Part shown: piece after piece, positions 26,082 to 35,483 of the stretch
How the letters are laid out: the number at the start of each line of letters is the position of its first letter
Position numbering within the stretch: position 1 is the stretch's first letter
Assembly (NCBI GenBank): GCA_012522955.1
Contig: JAAYJK010000127.1
Coordinates: forward strand, 1-64,000
Length of the DNA: 64,000 nucleotides
Origin: Syntrophomonadaceae bacterium
GTDB taxonomy: Bacteria > Bacillota > Syntrophomonadia > Syntrophomonadales > Syntrophomonadaceae
Direction: 5' to 3'
The notes under the pieces: model-generated
What the model was told of the DNA's origin: nothing
The model's database searches: none
Seen by the model: only the letters and a program-made list of their open reading frames with translations
Program-made: the position numbers and the translations under genes

Positions 26082-28970
26082 GTGAGAAAGTTTTTTGCCT
26101 TATTGTTTGTGTTTGTTAGCATGGCTTCATTCATGACAATTCCTTGTTATGGGGCAGATTATAGCATCAATTGGACGGATGATGAAATTGCTTTTATCAA
26201 GAACCATCCGGTGATTCGACTTGGCATTGATCCTCAGTTTGTACCATTTGAGTACATTGATAAGGATGGAAATTATAAGGGCATTGCTACGGATTATATT
26301 GCGTTGATAAGTGAGAGAACCGGCATAAAATTTGAAGTGATCCCGGGACTGACATGGCCGGAAGCATATGATAAGGCTCTAGCAGGTGATATCGATGTTT
26401 TGCCCGCCATATCCAAAACAGATGAAAGAGAAAAACATTTCCTTTTTTCTGAACCTTACTACAACTTTAAAAGAGTAATCGCCATCAGAGATACGGATAC
26501 CGGTATTTCTGGAATTGAAGATTTGGAAAAGCTAACCGTAGCTGTGCAGCGCAACAGTTCGCATCACAGCTACTTGTTATCTTATCCCAAAATAAATCTG
26601 AGTTTGTACGACTCTGTGGAAGTTGCCCTTACAGAAGTAGCAAACGGCACGGAAAAAGCTTTCGTAGGCAACCTGGCTACCACCAATTACTTAATACGAG
26701 CGAACGGTCTGAACAATTTAAAATTCATCGCCTTCGAAGCCGAAAAACAGCAGGCTTTGTATTTTGCGGTCCGTAAAGATTGGCCTGAGTTGGTAAGTGT
26801 TCTCAATAAAGCCTTGGACACCATTAGCGAGGAAGAGAGATTTGCTATTCATAATGAGTGGATTGGCCTGGAAACAGAAATCGACTACGGACCGATGATT
26901 CGAATTATTTCTATCATTGGTCTTTTCGTAGCAGTGGTATTTGCAGTTTCATTCTACTGGATCGTTCGCCTGCGCAAAGAAGTCAGGATGCGGGAACTTA
27001 TTCAAGTTGATTTGGAAAAGGCCAAAAGGGAAGCAGATGAGGCCAATGAATTCAAATCCAGCTTTATGGCCAGGATGTCTCATGAAATTCGGACTCCACT
27101 TAATGCCATTACAGGTATGGCATATCTGCTGAAAAGAACAGAGATCACCTTAACCCAGGGTATGTATATCGACCGGGTCACTCAGGCCGCTGATAATATG
27201 CTGAGTATCATCAATGATATCCTGGATTTTTCTAAAATTGAAGCCGGAAAAGTGGAACTGGAGATCACTTCTTTCAGCCTTGACCAGGTCATTCAGAATG
27301 TGGTAAATATAGCTTCCTACAAAATTGAAGCTCAAGAAATCGGGTTAAAATTATCCAAAGAACCCCAGATTCCCAATTGGTTTTTCGGTGATCCCAAACG
27401 AATTGAACAGATCCTCATTAATCTCCTTAATAATGCAGCAAAATTCACCAATGAGGGGGAAATTACGCTAGATATCAGACTGATAGCCAAAGAAAATGAA
27501 AAATATCATTTGTCATTTTCCATTCGTGATACTGGGATTGGGATGACTGAAGATCAGGTGAAAAAGCTTTTTACGCCTTTCATTCAAGGTGACAGCAGCA
27601 TTAACCGACGTTTCGGAGGTTCTGGACTGGGTTTGTCGATCGTCAAGAACCTGGTCGAGATGATGGGGGGACGAATTCAGGTTTTCAGCACCCCGGGAGA
27701 GGGTTCCACTTTTATTATTCATTTACCATTAAGGGTCGATAAAGAAAAAGAAGCAGCATATGTGAAAGCCTGGTCGGCCAATAACTTCAAGGATTTTAGG
27801 ACCCTGGTCCTGGAAAAAACCGGAGCCAGTATGAACCTGATCGGAAGCTATCTTGCTACCATCGGCATGCAGCAATGTGAGTTCACCACTTCAGAGGCTA
27901 GTGCATTGAGTATGCTGGAAGCAGCTGATGGAAAATTCACCCAACTCTTTGATTTGTTTATTATAGATTACGACACTCCTGCGGAAGGTGGTTTTAAGTT
28001 TTTAGAGTCGCTCCGGAATAATAAAGCCATTGTCAAAGTGCCAAAGATCATCATCTTGTTGCCGATGATGCGAGCTGATTTGTTCGATAAACTCAACGAA
28101 TATGGAGTTAATATGGGCATTGGCAAACCCATCATCCCTTCCATTCTCTTAAATGGAATTCTAGATATTTTCAAGCTAAATGCCGTATCGACCTCTCAGC
28201 CTTCTGACAAAATGAAACTTAGTCCGGCCAGGCTTGACAAGAGCTACTATGCCTTGTTGGTAGAAGATAATAAGACCAATCAACTGATCGCTAAATCCCT
28301 TCTCCAACAATTAGGGATCCAATCGATTGTGGCTAACGATGGTCGGATAGGGGTTGAGCTTTATCGGCAGCATAAGGATAAAATCGATTTGATTATAATG
28401 GATTTACATATGCCGGTTATGAACGGCTATGAGGCTGCAAAGGAAATTAGAAAGTTATCAGCTAACGTACCTATCCTAGCTATGACAGCAGATGTAATCC
28501 TGGGGGTCAGGGAAAAATGTGAGCAAAGCGGAATTTACTATCATATCGGTAAACCCTTTGATCCCGATCGCTTTATTCAAACGATTAAAGATATCATTAT
28601 AGAAAATGAGGCCAAACATGTTCAAGATTTGCGTATCCTGGATCAAGACGCGGGGCTCATAAATTTGGGTAGGAATGGGGAGATTTATCGGCAGGTCTTA
28701 AATGAATATTTCAAGGAAAACCAGGAAACCTTAGATAAGATCTCCCTGGCTGTTGATCAAAAAAGATATGGGGATGCTGCCCAAGTCATCCACAAGCTCA
28801 AAAGCAGTTCAGGCAGCATTGGAGCCAAGACCCTGTACGATTTGTCGATAAAACTGCAAAAAGCCTTGAATGAAGCAAGGGAAGAAGAAATACTGCTTCT
28901 GACAGAGGAATTTTCTCATTTATTTATAAAACTGCTGGGGGAAATTGAGGAATTTCTAGAGGGTAATTAG
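26082..28970 (+). CDS. hybrid sensor histidine kinase with periplasmic-binding sensor domain
   Basis: 962-residue membrane sensor. Order: signal peptide (1-25), SBP_bac_3 solute-binding domain (about 35-265, beginning HPVIRLGIDPQFVPFEYIDK), one membrane helix (about 272-294), HisKA with phospho-His at residue 334 (MSHEIRTPLNAI), HATPase (FGGSGLGLSIVKNLVEMMGG), a degenerate receiver (about 570-690), a full receiver with Asp at 774 (IIMDLHMPVMNG), and an HPt domain with His at 904 (HKLKSSSGS). It probably senses an amino-acid-like ligand outside the cell. Start is a GTG with GGGAGAAGG upstream. The REC-EAL regulator gene follows by 37 bases and is the likely phosphorelay target. Confidence 0.9.
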   Translation: MRKFFALLFVFVSMASFMTIPCYGADYSINWTDDEIAFIKNHPVIRLGIDPQFVPFEYIDKDGNYKGIATDYIALISERTGIKFEVIPGLTWPEAYDKALAGDIDVLPAISKTDEREKHFLFSEPYYNFKRVIAIRDTDTGISGIEDLEKLTVAVQRNSSHHSYLLSYPKINLSLYDSVEVALTEVANGTEKAFVGNLATTNYLIRANGLNNLKFIAFEAEKQQALYFAVRKDWPELVSVLNKALDTISEEERFAIHNEWIGLETEIDYGPMIRIISIIGLFVAVVFAVSFYWIVRLRKEVRMRELIQVDLEKAKREADEANEFKSSFMARMSHEIRTPLNAITGMAYLLKRTEITLTQGMYIDRVTQAADNMLSIINDILDFSKIEAGKVELEITSFSLDQVIQNVVNIASYKIEAQEIGLKLSKEPQIPNWFFGDPKRIEQILINLLNNAAKFTNEGEITLDIRLIAKENEKYHLSFSIRDTGIGMTEDQVKKLFTPFIQGDSSINRRFGGSGLGLSIVKNLVEMMGGRIQVFSTPGEGSTFIIHLPLRVDKEKEAAYVKAWSANNFKDFRTLVLEKTGASMNLIGSYLATIGMQQCEFTTSEASALSMLEAADGKFTQLFDLFIIDYDTPAEGGFKFLESLRNNKAIVKVPKIIILLPMMRADLFDKLNEYGVNMGIGKPIIPSILLNGILDIFKLNAVSTSQPSDKMKLSPARLDKSYYALLVEDNKTNQLIAKSLLQQLGIQSIVANDGRIGVELYRQHKDKIDLIIMDLHMPVMNGYEAAKEIRKLSANVPILAMTADVILGVREKCEQSGIYYHIGKPFDPDRFIQTIKDIIIENEAKHVQDLRILDQDAGLINLGRNGEIYRQVLNEYFKENQETLDKISLAVDQKRYGDAAQVIHKLKSSSGSIGAKTLYDLSIKLQKALNEAREEEILLLTEEFSHLFIKLLGEIEEFLEGN

Positions 28971-29010
28971 TGGTTCATCATAAGTATTTTCTATTGAAGG
29001 AGGAGGTTTG

Positions 29011-31110
29011 ATGTCAAAAATATTGGTGGTTGACGATTCAGCGTTAGACCGTTTCATTATCAAAAGCATGTTGAGCGAATACCAGATCCTTACTGCATGC
29101 GATGGTTTAGATGCTATGGAACAGATCAATAAGGATGAAGATATTGATCTGCTTATACTTGATTTGAATATGCCTAATATGAATGGATTTCAGGTCCTTA
29201 CTGCGTTGAAGTCCGATGCCCGATATAATCGACTGCGTACTATAATATTAACCAACTATGATGAACTGGACAATGAAATCAAAGGCTTACAACTGGGTGC
29301 AGTGGACTTTATCAGAAAGCCTATTCATATGAACTCCTTGAAAACTAGAGTTGATATTCATATTGAACTGATTCATATCCAGCGATTACTTCAACAAAAA
29401 CTGGATGAACAGAGTTTAACATTAGATACGATTTTCTATCATGCCCCAGTAGGTATAGCAATTTCATACGGTAGTGAACCATTAATGAAGGACAGCAATT
29501 TTGTCATTATGAATCCAATGTACGAGGAAATTACTGGGAGAAGCAAAGAAGAACTATTGAAGCTGGGCTGGGCAAAGATTACCCATCCTGATGATTTTGA
29601 CCAGGAGATGAAGAACTTCAGGAAACTCCAATCAGGGGAAATCAATAATTATTCGATCGAGAAGCGATTTATTAAACCGGATGGCTCGATGGTATGGGTA
29701 CATATGATTGTAGCTCCCATGACTTTATCCAATAAGCATGCATATAACTATATTTGCATTGATATCTCAGACCGAAAAGAGATTGAGAATAATCTCAGAT
29801 ATAATAATGAATATGACCGCTGGACGGGTTTATACAACCGCAGCTATTTGGAGAGCCTTTTGAAAAATGATGCAATATTGCGAACAGCTCAGAAAAGAGC
29901 TATTGTAGGCATTAATTTGAATGCTATGCACTTATTAACCACCACTTATAGATTTCATTACACCCAGGATTTGATAAAAGAAATAGCCCAATCCCTTGCC
30001 TTACATTGCATAGACCAGCGATTATTATTCAATACCTATGAAAATCGATTTGTCTTCTATTGGAAAAATTATCCTGGCAAAAAGGAATTGTATGAATTCT
30101 GCGAAGCGGTTGCCAATACACTGGAATCTATACTAACGGCAGAAAGAATAGGCGGCGGAATTGGGGTGGTTGAAATAGATCAGAGTAACGAGGGCGATAT
30201 AGACCAGCTTTTGAAAAAACTTCTGATTGCATCAGAAAGGGCAGTTGATATTTATGACAGAGACTTTGGAATTTGTTTTTATGAAGCAGAAATTGAAGCG
30301 CAAATAAGCCGCGAGGAAGATATACAATGTGAACTTACCCAAATTACAGAGACCGAAAATGATGGTGGGCTATTTCTGCAATATCAACCAATTCTCGATC
30401 TCCAATCAAATCAGATATGCGGCTTTGAAGCTTTATCCAGATTAAAGAGTAGCAAACATGGCCTGATACCGCCCTTAGAATTCATTCCTATAGCCGAGAA
30501 AACAATGCCAATAATTCCCATTGGAGAAAAAATTATTCTCCAGGCTTTCCGTTTCCTAAATAAATTGAAGGAGCTTGGATATGGAACAATCAACGTTTCA
30601 ATTAATATCTCTGCCATTCAGCTACTAAGTAATGGTTTCTGTAAAAATCTGTTTAAGATGATAAACGAAATGCGGGTTAATCCCGAGAATATAGGCCTCG
30701 AAATTACAGAGTCGGTACTTGCTTCAAACTTTCAAGAAATAAACACTATTCTTGGTGAATTGAAGGATGCTGGACTCTACATTGCTATAGATGACTTTGG
30801 GACCGGATACTCCTCTCTGGCCCGGGAAAGGGAATTAAACATCAACTGCCTTAAAATCGATAAATATTTCATTGATAAGCTATTATTAGTTGATCCTGAT
30901 AAGGCTATAACCAGCGACATTGTCTCCATGGCCCATAAACTGGGGCACTGTGCTATAGCAGAAGGGGTAGAGCATGAAAAGCAGAGACATTATTTGCTCA
31001 ATTGCGGATGTGATAAAATTCAGGGATATCTGATTAGTAAACCCCTTGGTGAAGAAGCGGCAATCGAACTGCTGAATAAACAAATAATCATCAATAATGA
31101 CTGTCATTAA
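29011..31110 (+). CDS. response regulator with PAS, degenerate GGDEF and EAL domains
   Basis: Receiver domain (1-120, phospho-Asp 51 in LILDLNMPN), PAS domain (about 140-265), GGDEF-like domain (about 270-420) and EAL phosphodiesterase domain (about 450-695). The GGDEF signature is replaced by YENRF, so cyclic-di-GMP synthesis is unlikely. The EAL site looks complete: Glu473 in FEALSRL, LEITES, DDFGTGYSS, LKIDKYFI and AEGVE. The protein should therefore degrade c-di-GMP when phosphorylated by the kinase encoded just upstream. The ATG at 29011 has GGAGGAGG 5 bases before it. Confidence 0.88.
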   Translation: MSKILVVDDSALDRFIIKSMLSEYQILTACDGLDAMEQINKDEDIDLLILDLNMPNMNGFQVLTALKSDARYNRLRTIILTNYDELDNEIKGLQLGAVDFIRKPIHMNSLKTRVDIHIELIHIQRLLQQKLDEQSLTLDTIFYHAPVGIAISYGSEPLMKDSNFVIMNPMYEEITGRSKEELLKLGWAKITHPDDFDQEMKNFRKLQSGEINNYSIEKRFIKPDGSMVWVHMIVAPMTLSNKHAYNYICIDISDRKEIENNLRYNNEYDRWTGLYNRSYLESLLKNDAILRTAQKRAIVGINLNAMHLLTTTYRFHYTQDLIKEIAQSLALHCIDQRLLFNTYENRFVFYWKNYPGKKELYEFCEAVANTLESILTAERIGGGIGVVEIDQSNEGDIDQLLKKLLIASERAVDIYDRDFGICFYEAEIEAQISREEDIQCELTQITETENDGGLFLQYQPILDLQSNQICGFEALSRLKSSKHGLIPPLEFIPIAEKTMPIIPIGEKIILQAFRFLNKLKELGYGTINVSINISAIQLLSNGFCKNLFKMINEMRVNPENIGLEITESVLASNFQEINTILGELKDAGLYIAIDDFGTGYSSLARERELNINCLKIDKYFIDKLLLVDPDKAITSDIVSMAHKLGHCAIAEGVEHEKQRHYLLNCGCDKIQGYLISKPLGEEAAIELLNKQIIINNDCH

Positions 31111-31179
31111 ATTACAGCAGCTGGTAAGCTGACGATAAACTATAATTTAACAACGCGTTTTAGTCCAAGACAATGAGAT

Positions 31180-31220
31180 GGCACGAATGGCAAGAGCATT
31201 TTAATCATGTCATTCGTGCC
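31180..31220. terminator. bidirectional terminator between EAL gene and mscL unit
   Basis: Stem GGCACGAATG (31180-31189) pairs with CATTCGTGCC (31211-31220) between convergent genes. The loop holds ATTTTAAT and the flanks are A+T rich without a long T-run. Confidence 0.6.
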
Positions 31221-31231
31221 TTGTAGCGAAA

Positions 31232-31450
31232 TCAAAACAGTTTTTTTACCTGCCCCAGCAAGTCATCCGCTTTGTCCAGCGATACTTTTGCTTTAACGCC
31301 CTCTATCAAAGGATTGATTTGATCATCGGGAAGATCGATGCCCAGTATAGATTCTATCGCTTTCACCGGATCTCTAGAAAACTTGGATGCAAAATCCTTA
31401 TCTGATTTAATTTTATCAACTACCTCTTCAATTTTCGCCTTAATATCCAT
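31232..31450 (-). CDS. conserved-looking small acidic/basic helical protein (72 aa)
   Basis: Soluble 72-residue protein of alternating charge: KIEEVVDKIKSDKDFASKF, then DPVKAIESILGIDLPDDQI and a Lys-rich end. The DPVKAIE-LGI-LPDDQ pattern is like small Clostridia proteins of unknown function, and distantly like the N-terminal part of Nif11-type leader peptides. No Gly-Gly cleavage site or modification enzyme is nearby. AAGGAGAA lies 5 bases before the ATG. It follows mscL by 16 bases and is probably cotranscribed with it. Confidence 0.7.
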   Translation of the reverse strand: MDIKAKIEEVVDKIKSDKDFASKFSRDPVKAIESILGIDLPDDQINPLIEGVKAKVSLDKADDLLGQVKKLF

Positions 31451-31466
31451 AATTATTTCTCCTTTT

Positions 31467-31862
31467 CTATTTTGATTTCATCAAATCTCTGATTTCTTCC
31501 AACAGAACAACTTCCTGCGATGGCTCCGGAGGAGCAGCTGGTGCCTCAGCTTCTTGCTTTTTCCTGGACGATAAAAGCTTAATAAACAGAAAAATAGAAA
31601 AAGCAACGATTACAAAGTCTACAACCGATTGAATAAAAGCGCCATATAGAATGGCTACTTCAGCAATATCACCGCTGGCCGGAGTAATCACATACTTTAA
31701 GTCCTGGAAGCTAATGCCCCCCATAAGAACTCCAATTGCTGGCATAAGTATATCATTAACTAAAGACGAAACAATTTTACCAAACGCTCCGCCTATTATG
31801 ACTGCAACGGCAAGGTCCATCACATTGCCCTTGAGGGCAAATTCTTTAAATTCTTTTAACAT
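31467..31862 (-). CDS. mscL: large-conductance mechanosensitive channel
   Basis: Opens on membrane tension to release solutes during hypo-osmotic shock. The N-terminal helix [31 protein letters not shown] is spread over residues 1-31 and is the family hallmark; a second membrane helix spans about 70-92, and a charged C-terminal helix ends the protein. At 131 residues length is normal. I chose the ATG at 31862 with GAGAGG upstream; a longer frame exists but has no family sequence. Confidence 0.93.
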   Translation of the reverse strand: MLKEFKEFALKGNVMDLAVAVIIGGAFGKIVSSLVNDILMPAIGVLMGGISFQDLKYVITPASGDIAEVAILYGAFIQSVVDFVIVAFSIFLFIKLLSSRKKQEAEAPAAPPEPSQEVVLLEEIRDLMKSK

Positions 31863-32266
31863 ACAGATACCTCTCTCTTCCAAATTTTTATTCTGCAAAA
31901 TCCTGATCACTGCGCCAACCTTACCCAATCTTCTCTGCTTCGAGGAATTTTCCTCACCATAGACTTAGCGCCATTGGTTTCCTGCTTTTGAAAAGATTCC
32001 TGGCTTCCAGCTTGCAGGTTCCGGAACAATATCACCCCCAGCAGCTTCCATCAATTAGGCATACTCCTTCAACTGGTTTCCTCGGATCTCCCATTTCCTG
32101 GATCTAAGCTTTTACATGTTATGCCCCTTTCACAGTTTTTTGATCATATCTCTCTTGAGCGAGAAAGCTGATTCCATTCAACATTTTGTCACGAGACATA
32201 CTGCCAATAAATCCATATTTCTTAAAAATTTTCTTCTATTCATGATAGAAATCTTGGCTACTAAGA
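31863..32266. other. intergenic region
   Basis: Between mscL and the TspO-like gene. No supported gene. Short open frames on both strands lack ribosome binding sites. Confidence 0.5.
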
Positions 32267-33067
32267 TCAAAATAAACTTGTACTGCGTTTGGATATCATT
32301 ATATATATTTCTGCTGCGATGAATATAATTATGCAGGCAGCTACAACTGCTATAACCTGAGGATACTGGCCATTAAACCCTGAAGATCCGGTATGTTTAA
32401 TAAGAATACCCAGATAGGCCCAGATCAGAACTAGACCATAAGCTATATTCCGGTCCTTAAATATTCTCCTGACCCCGATCAACATTCCCAAAGCAATTAC
32501 AATGGAAGCCCACACTATCTCTGATATGCCGAAACCAGCCCAGCCCAAGCTAACCAGCAGAACGGTGGCATTGGCAATAGTGGCCACAGTAATCCAAGCA
32601 AAGTATACGCTGAACGGCACCCGGAGAAAGAACTTCTCCTTGCTGGAAAGTTTATTTTTATTAATTTCCTTATTTACCATAATGAGACAAATCAAAATAA
32701 CTACCATTAATAACATTGACATTGGAATCTGTTGAAAGTGCCATGCAAAAATCCATGCTGCATTGGCCAAGGAGGAAATAATAAAATATATAGCAATATT
32801 CCTCATCAGTTTGGGATCAGGTTCTTGGCCAATTTTTTGAAAGAATCCCCACTGGTACAGGATATAGCAAGCCAGCAAAAAATAGATGACCCCCCAAATA
32901 GCAAAGGTTAGTCCTGCAGGTGCGAACAGGTTTGGATACGAATCTGAGACCATGCCGGTACTCATACCATTGAGGGGGAGAAGATTGCCAACACCGTTGA
33001 TAATAATCATGGTAAGGTAGGCAAGCACCACAAATATTCTGAGAGATGCATTATAGTTTTCTTGCAT
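32267..33067 (-). CDS. TspO/MBR-related membrane protein
   Basis: Polytopic protein of 266 residues with about 7-8 predicted membrane helices. PAGLTFAIWGVIYFLL and SVYFAWITVATIANATVLLV resemble the first and later helices of TspO/MBR (tryptophan-rich sensory) proteins, but the sequence is longer than the usual 160 residues, as in the wider family. Ligand unknown. I chose the ATG at 33067 with AAGGGG 9 bases before it. It lies 28 bases after a Fur-family gene on the same strand and may be controlled by it. Confidence 0.65.
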   Translation of the reverse strand: MQENYNASLRIFVVLAYLTMIIINGVGNLLPLNGMSTGMVSDSYPNLFAPAGLTFAIWGVIYFLLACYILYQWGFFQKIGQEPDPKLMRNIAIYFIISSLANAAWIFAWHFQQIPMSMLLMVVILICLIMVNKEINKNKLSSKEKFFLRVPFSVYFAWITVATIANATVLLVSLGWAGFGISEIVWASIVIALGMLIGVRRIFKDRNIAYGLVLIWAYLGILIKHTGSSGFNGQYPQVIAVVAACIIIFIAAEIYIMISKRSTSLF

Positions 33068-33095
33068 TTTATACAGCCCCTTATTTTTTATGTAG

Positions 33096-33533
33096 TTAGC
33101 TTCTGTAGTCTTGAGATGTATTCTCAATACACTTGGGACAGACACCTGTAAAATAAACATTCTTTTCGCTTATTTCAAAATTCTTTAACTCGTCGTTAGA
33201 AAAGGAAATAAATTGGATATTGAAATCAAATATTCTACCACATTTTTCACACTTTAAATGACCATGCATTTGGGTATTTATATCATACCTGCTTTCGTTA
33301 TTATCGATAGTAATCACTTTTACTAGTCCTGCTTCGACTAAAGTTTTCAAAATATTATATACAGTAGTTTTTGATAATGTGGGGATGCTATTCTTTAAAG
33401 ATAAATAAATCTGATCCACCGTTGGATGGATATGGTTTTGACATAGATATTCCACCACCTTCAAGCGTTGATGGGACAGCCTTATATTTTTTCCTTTTAA
33501 ATCATTTAATAACCTATCTTGCATTTTTTTCAT
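33096..33533 (-). CDS. Fur-family regulator (PerR-like)
   Basis: Metal-dependent DNA-binding repressor of 145 residues. A winged helix (about 10-85; LSHQRLKVVEYL, TLSKTTVYNILKTLVEAGLV) precedes the dimer domain with a structural zinc site made of CEKCG and CPKC. HGHLKCEKCGRIFDF is characteristic of Fur and PerR. PerR-type sensing of peroxide would suit an anaerobe that also carries a catalase gene, but Fur, Zur and PerR cannot be separated safely by eye. GGGAG lies 6 bases before the ATG. A small palindrome (33601-33607 with 33612-33618) upstream could be an operator. Confidence 0.85.
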   Translation of the reverse strand: MKKMQDRLLNDLKGKNIRLSHQRLKVVEYLCQNHIHPTVDQIYLSLKNSIPTLSKTTVYNILKTLVEAGLVKVITIDNNESRYDINTQMHGHLKCEKCGRIFDFNIQFISFSNDELKNFEISEKNVYFTGVCPKCIENTSQDYRS

Positions 33534-33758
33534 TTAATACTCCCAGGAAAAGGAATTGGAATAATTACAATATTGTATCTATTATAATCGTTTTATATTT
33601 AATTGCCATAGGGCAATTATAAAAATATAATTTTTATACACTCCGAACAATATGAATCATTACGGGGAGAGGGGAAGAGATAGGGCTATCTTATCGGCCA
33701 AACCAGGCCAACCCTCAAGTATTGCTGGGTGGAATTAGCTCGGTATTGTTTATCCTTA

Positions 33759-33785
33759 GATAAAAACAAGCCGGGGAACCCGGCT
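33759..33785 (-). terminator. terminator of the zinc-finger small protein gene
   Basis: Stem AGCCGGG/CCCGGCT (33769-33775 with 33779-33785), followed in the minus direction by TGTTTTTAT. A clear Rho-independent terminator about 80 bases after the small gene. Confidence 0.75.
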
Positions 33786-33862
33786 GATAAACGGAGTTAT
33801 TCAATTTATGGACCACATCCAGATCCGCGATAAGCATGATAGTGTTTCTAACCGACTTAAGA

Positions 33863-34054
33863 TTAATGGTTAACCGGTCTATTCTGCTTGAGACATTCAA
33901 TATGAAAGTACCTCTCTTCGAATACTACATGTTTTCTGTTGCCTATAATTTCATGGCATACTCTGCATCGAGTATAGGATAATTCCTGGCTTTTTTCCTT
34001 CATAACCTGCTTCTCATAGCTGGAGATTTTGTTCCTTGCAATCGTAGTGGCCAT
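33863..34054 (-). CDS. small zinc-ribbon/LIM-like protein (63 aa)
   Basis: A basic N-terminal half (ARNKISSYEKQVMKEKSQE) is followed by a compact Cys/His cluster, CRVCHEIIGN..., ending HIECLKQ. The CxxC and HxxC pairs, about 20 residues apart, suggest one zinc-binding finger. AGGGGG lies 8 bases before the ATG and a strong terminator follows, both of which support a real gene. Function unknown; DNA or protein binding is possible. Confidence 0.65.
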   Translation of the reverse strand: MATTIARNKISSYEKQVMKEKSQELSYTRCRVCHEIIGNRKHVVFEERYFHIECLKQNRPVNH

Positions 34055-35483
34055 ATATAACACCCCCTATTATTACAACTAAAATACGACTAAGTGTGAG
34101 GTTAATCTGAAATAAGTAACTTGCTATACCATCATGCTTACCACGTTCCGGTTGAATTCTCTTTATCCCATTTAGGGAGAACCAATGCCCTTATTTTGTT
34201 TCTTGTATACATTATACAACGTAGTCAGAAATATGACGACTAGAATTCTCCAGCCAATTTGGAAGGATTTATGGATAATCACATCTTATCACCATGTGAT
34301 GAAGTGTTTCGTAGATTTCTGATTATTTACTACTTAAATATACGCTTTTTATTCCCTATACCGCGCTACGGAGTTGGGCAAGTTGAAAATGCCAGCAACG
34401 GCAAAAAAACAAACGTAGCCCCCGGATGGAAATGACTTTCTAATTTGGGTTGGCTCCAATGAATAACTTTTGCCTGCGAATGTGATTAAAGTATTGGAGC
34501 CAAGCTCATTATTACTAACTCTGCAAGCTGGGTTTAGCCGATTGTTTAGCAGGATCGAAATAATGAGAAAGAATATATCAAGGAGTACTATAATGTAACT
34601 AGTTGTGAGAAGATAATTAAGGACTTAATGGTAAGTCTTGGTTTATGACTGGTATTAAAGTAACTAAGCAAACATGTATAAACTGAATCCAGGCTCTTGT
34701 CCTTTATCGTATAAATACTGCCAGGCTACTTAATGAAATCCTGGTGTTGGGTTATCGCAGTTTCTTCAATGAAGAACGCCAACTTATTTAATCATGTATT
34801 AACCACCAAGGTGCCGGGTGTTAAGTTATTAAGCTGAGTCAAACAACTTAATAACTTAACACCCGGCACCTTGGGGTATAAATATTTAAAGCTCCAACGA
34901 ACCTTTCTCAACTTCCAGCCTTTCTTCCCCTTCCGCCTTCCGTTTCCCATTTCCAACTTTTCGCCGCACCTTCGTCTAACAGGGTTTCCAGTTACTCATT
35001 GTCCACAACAGCTGTACTCCACTTCCATTCTTCCTCACTTAAGCTTTTCAGATTTCGCGATTCAAACTTCCATGTTGTCAGACCCATCATAAACTCTTTT
35101 CCCTGAGTCCTCTTGGATATAGTGAATTTAATTCACCTGGTACTTAGATCCATTGTTATGTTCTGTTTCGGCTTCCGGCTCTGAAGGCCTTCCATCTTAG
35201 GAATTCCTTGGAGCTTGCTTTTATAATACTAGAGATATGATCTAATATCAATCCCCATATATGGCGATATTGGCTCTTATTGAGTGTTTTTATCATTTAT
35301 AATCTACATTACTCTTTCTTGCTTGTTATTTCATTATATTTAATCTTCTCCAATTTAAATTTCATGTCCTCCAGCTGGAGAATCCTTGGAGCCCCCTGGC
35401 TCTCATGGTATACTAGAATCAAGTTCCATTCCCATTGGTCTATAATCCATGTATTACGGAATAGTGCTAGAGGTGAAATTAAT
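34055..35483. other. gene-poor region of about 1.4 kb
   Basis: No complete gene is supported. It contains a perfect 28-bp inverted repeat at 34806-34874. Just before this, 34720-34792 can be read as ARLLNEILVLGYRSFFNEER, which could be a transposase fragment, although I cannot assign it to a family. The region from 34900 to 35100 is C+T rich on the plus strand with no family features. Confidence 0.5.
34806..34874. repeat. perfect 28-bp inverted repeat
   Basis: The arm 34806-34833 is the exact reverse complement of 34847-34874, separated by 13 bases. The arm opens CCAAGGTGCCGGGTGTTAAG. It is too long and too perfect for an ordinary terminator and has no T-run. It may be a REPIN-like element or the paired ends of a small mobile element. 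No gene lies within 600 bases on its right. Confidence 0.75.

Noticed and set aside
34806-34874. CRISPR array or start of one
   Set aside because: There is only one inverted pair with no repeated direct units or spacers. No cas gene occurs in the window.
34871-35092. 73-codon plus-strand frame in the gene-poor region
   Set aside because: Its product is a low-complexity Phe/Pro/Ser string from C+T-rich DNA, without ribosome binding site.
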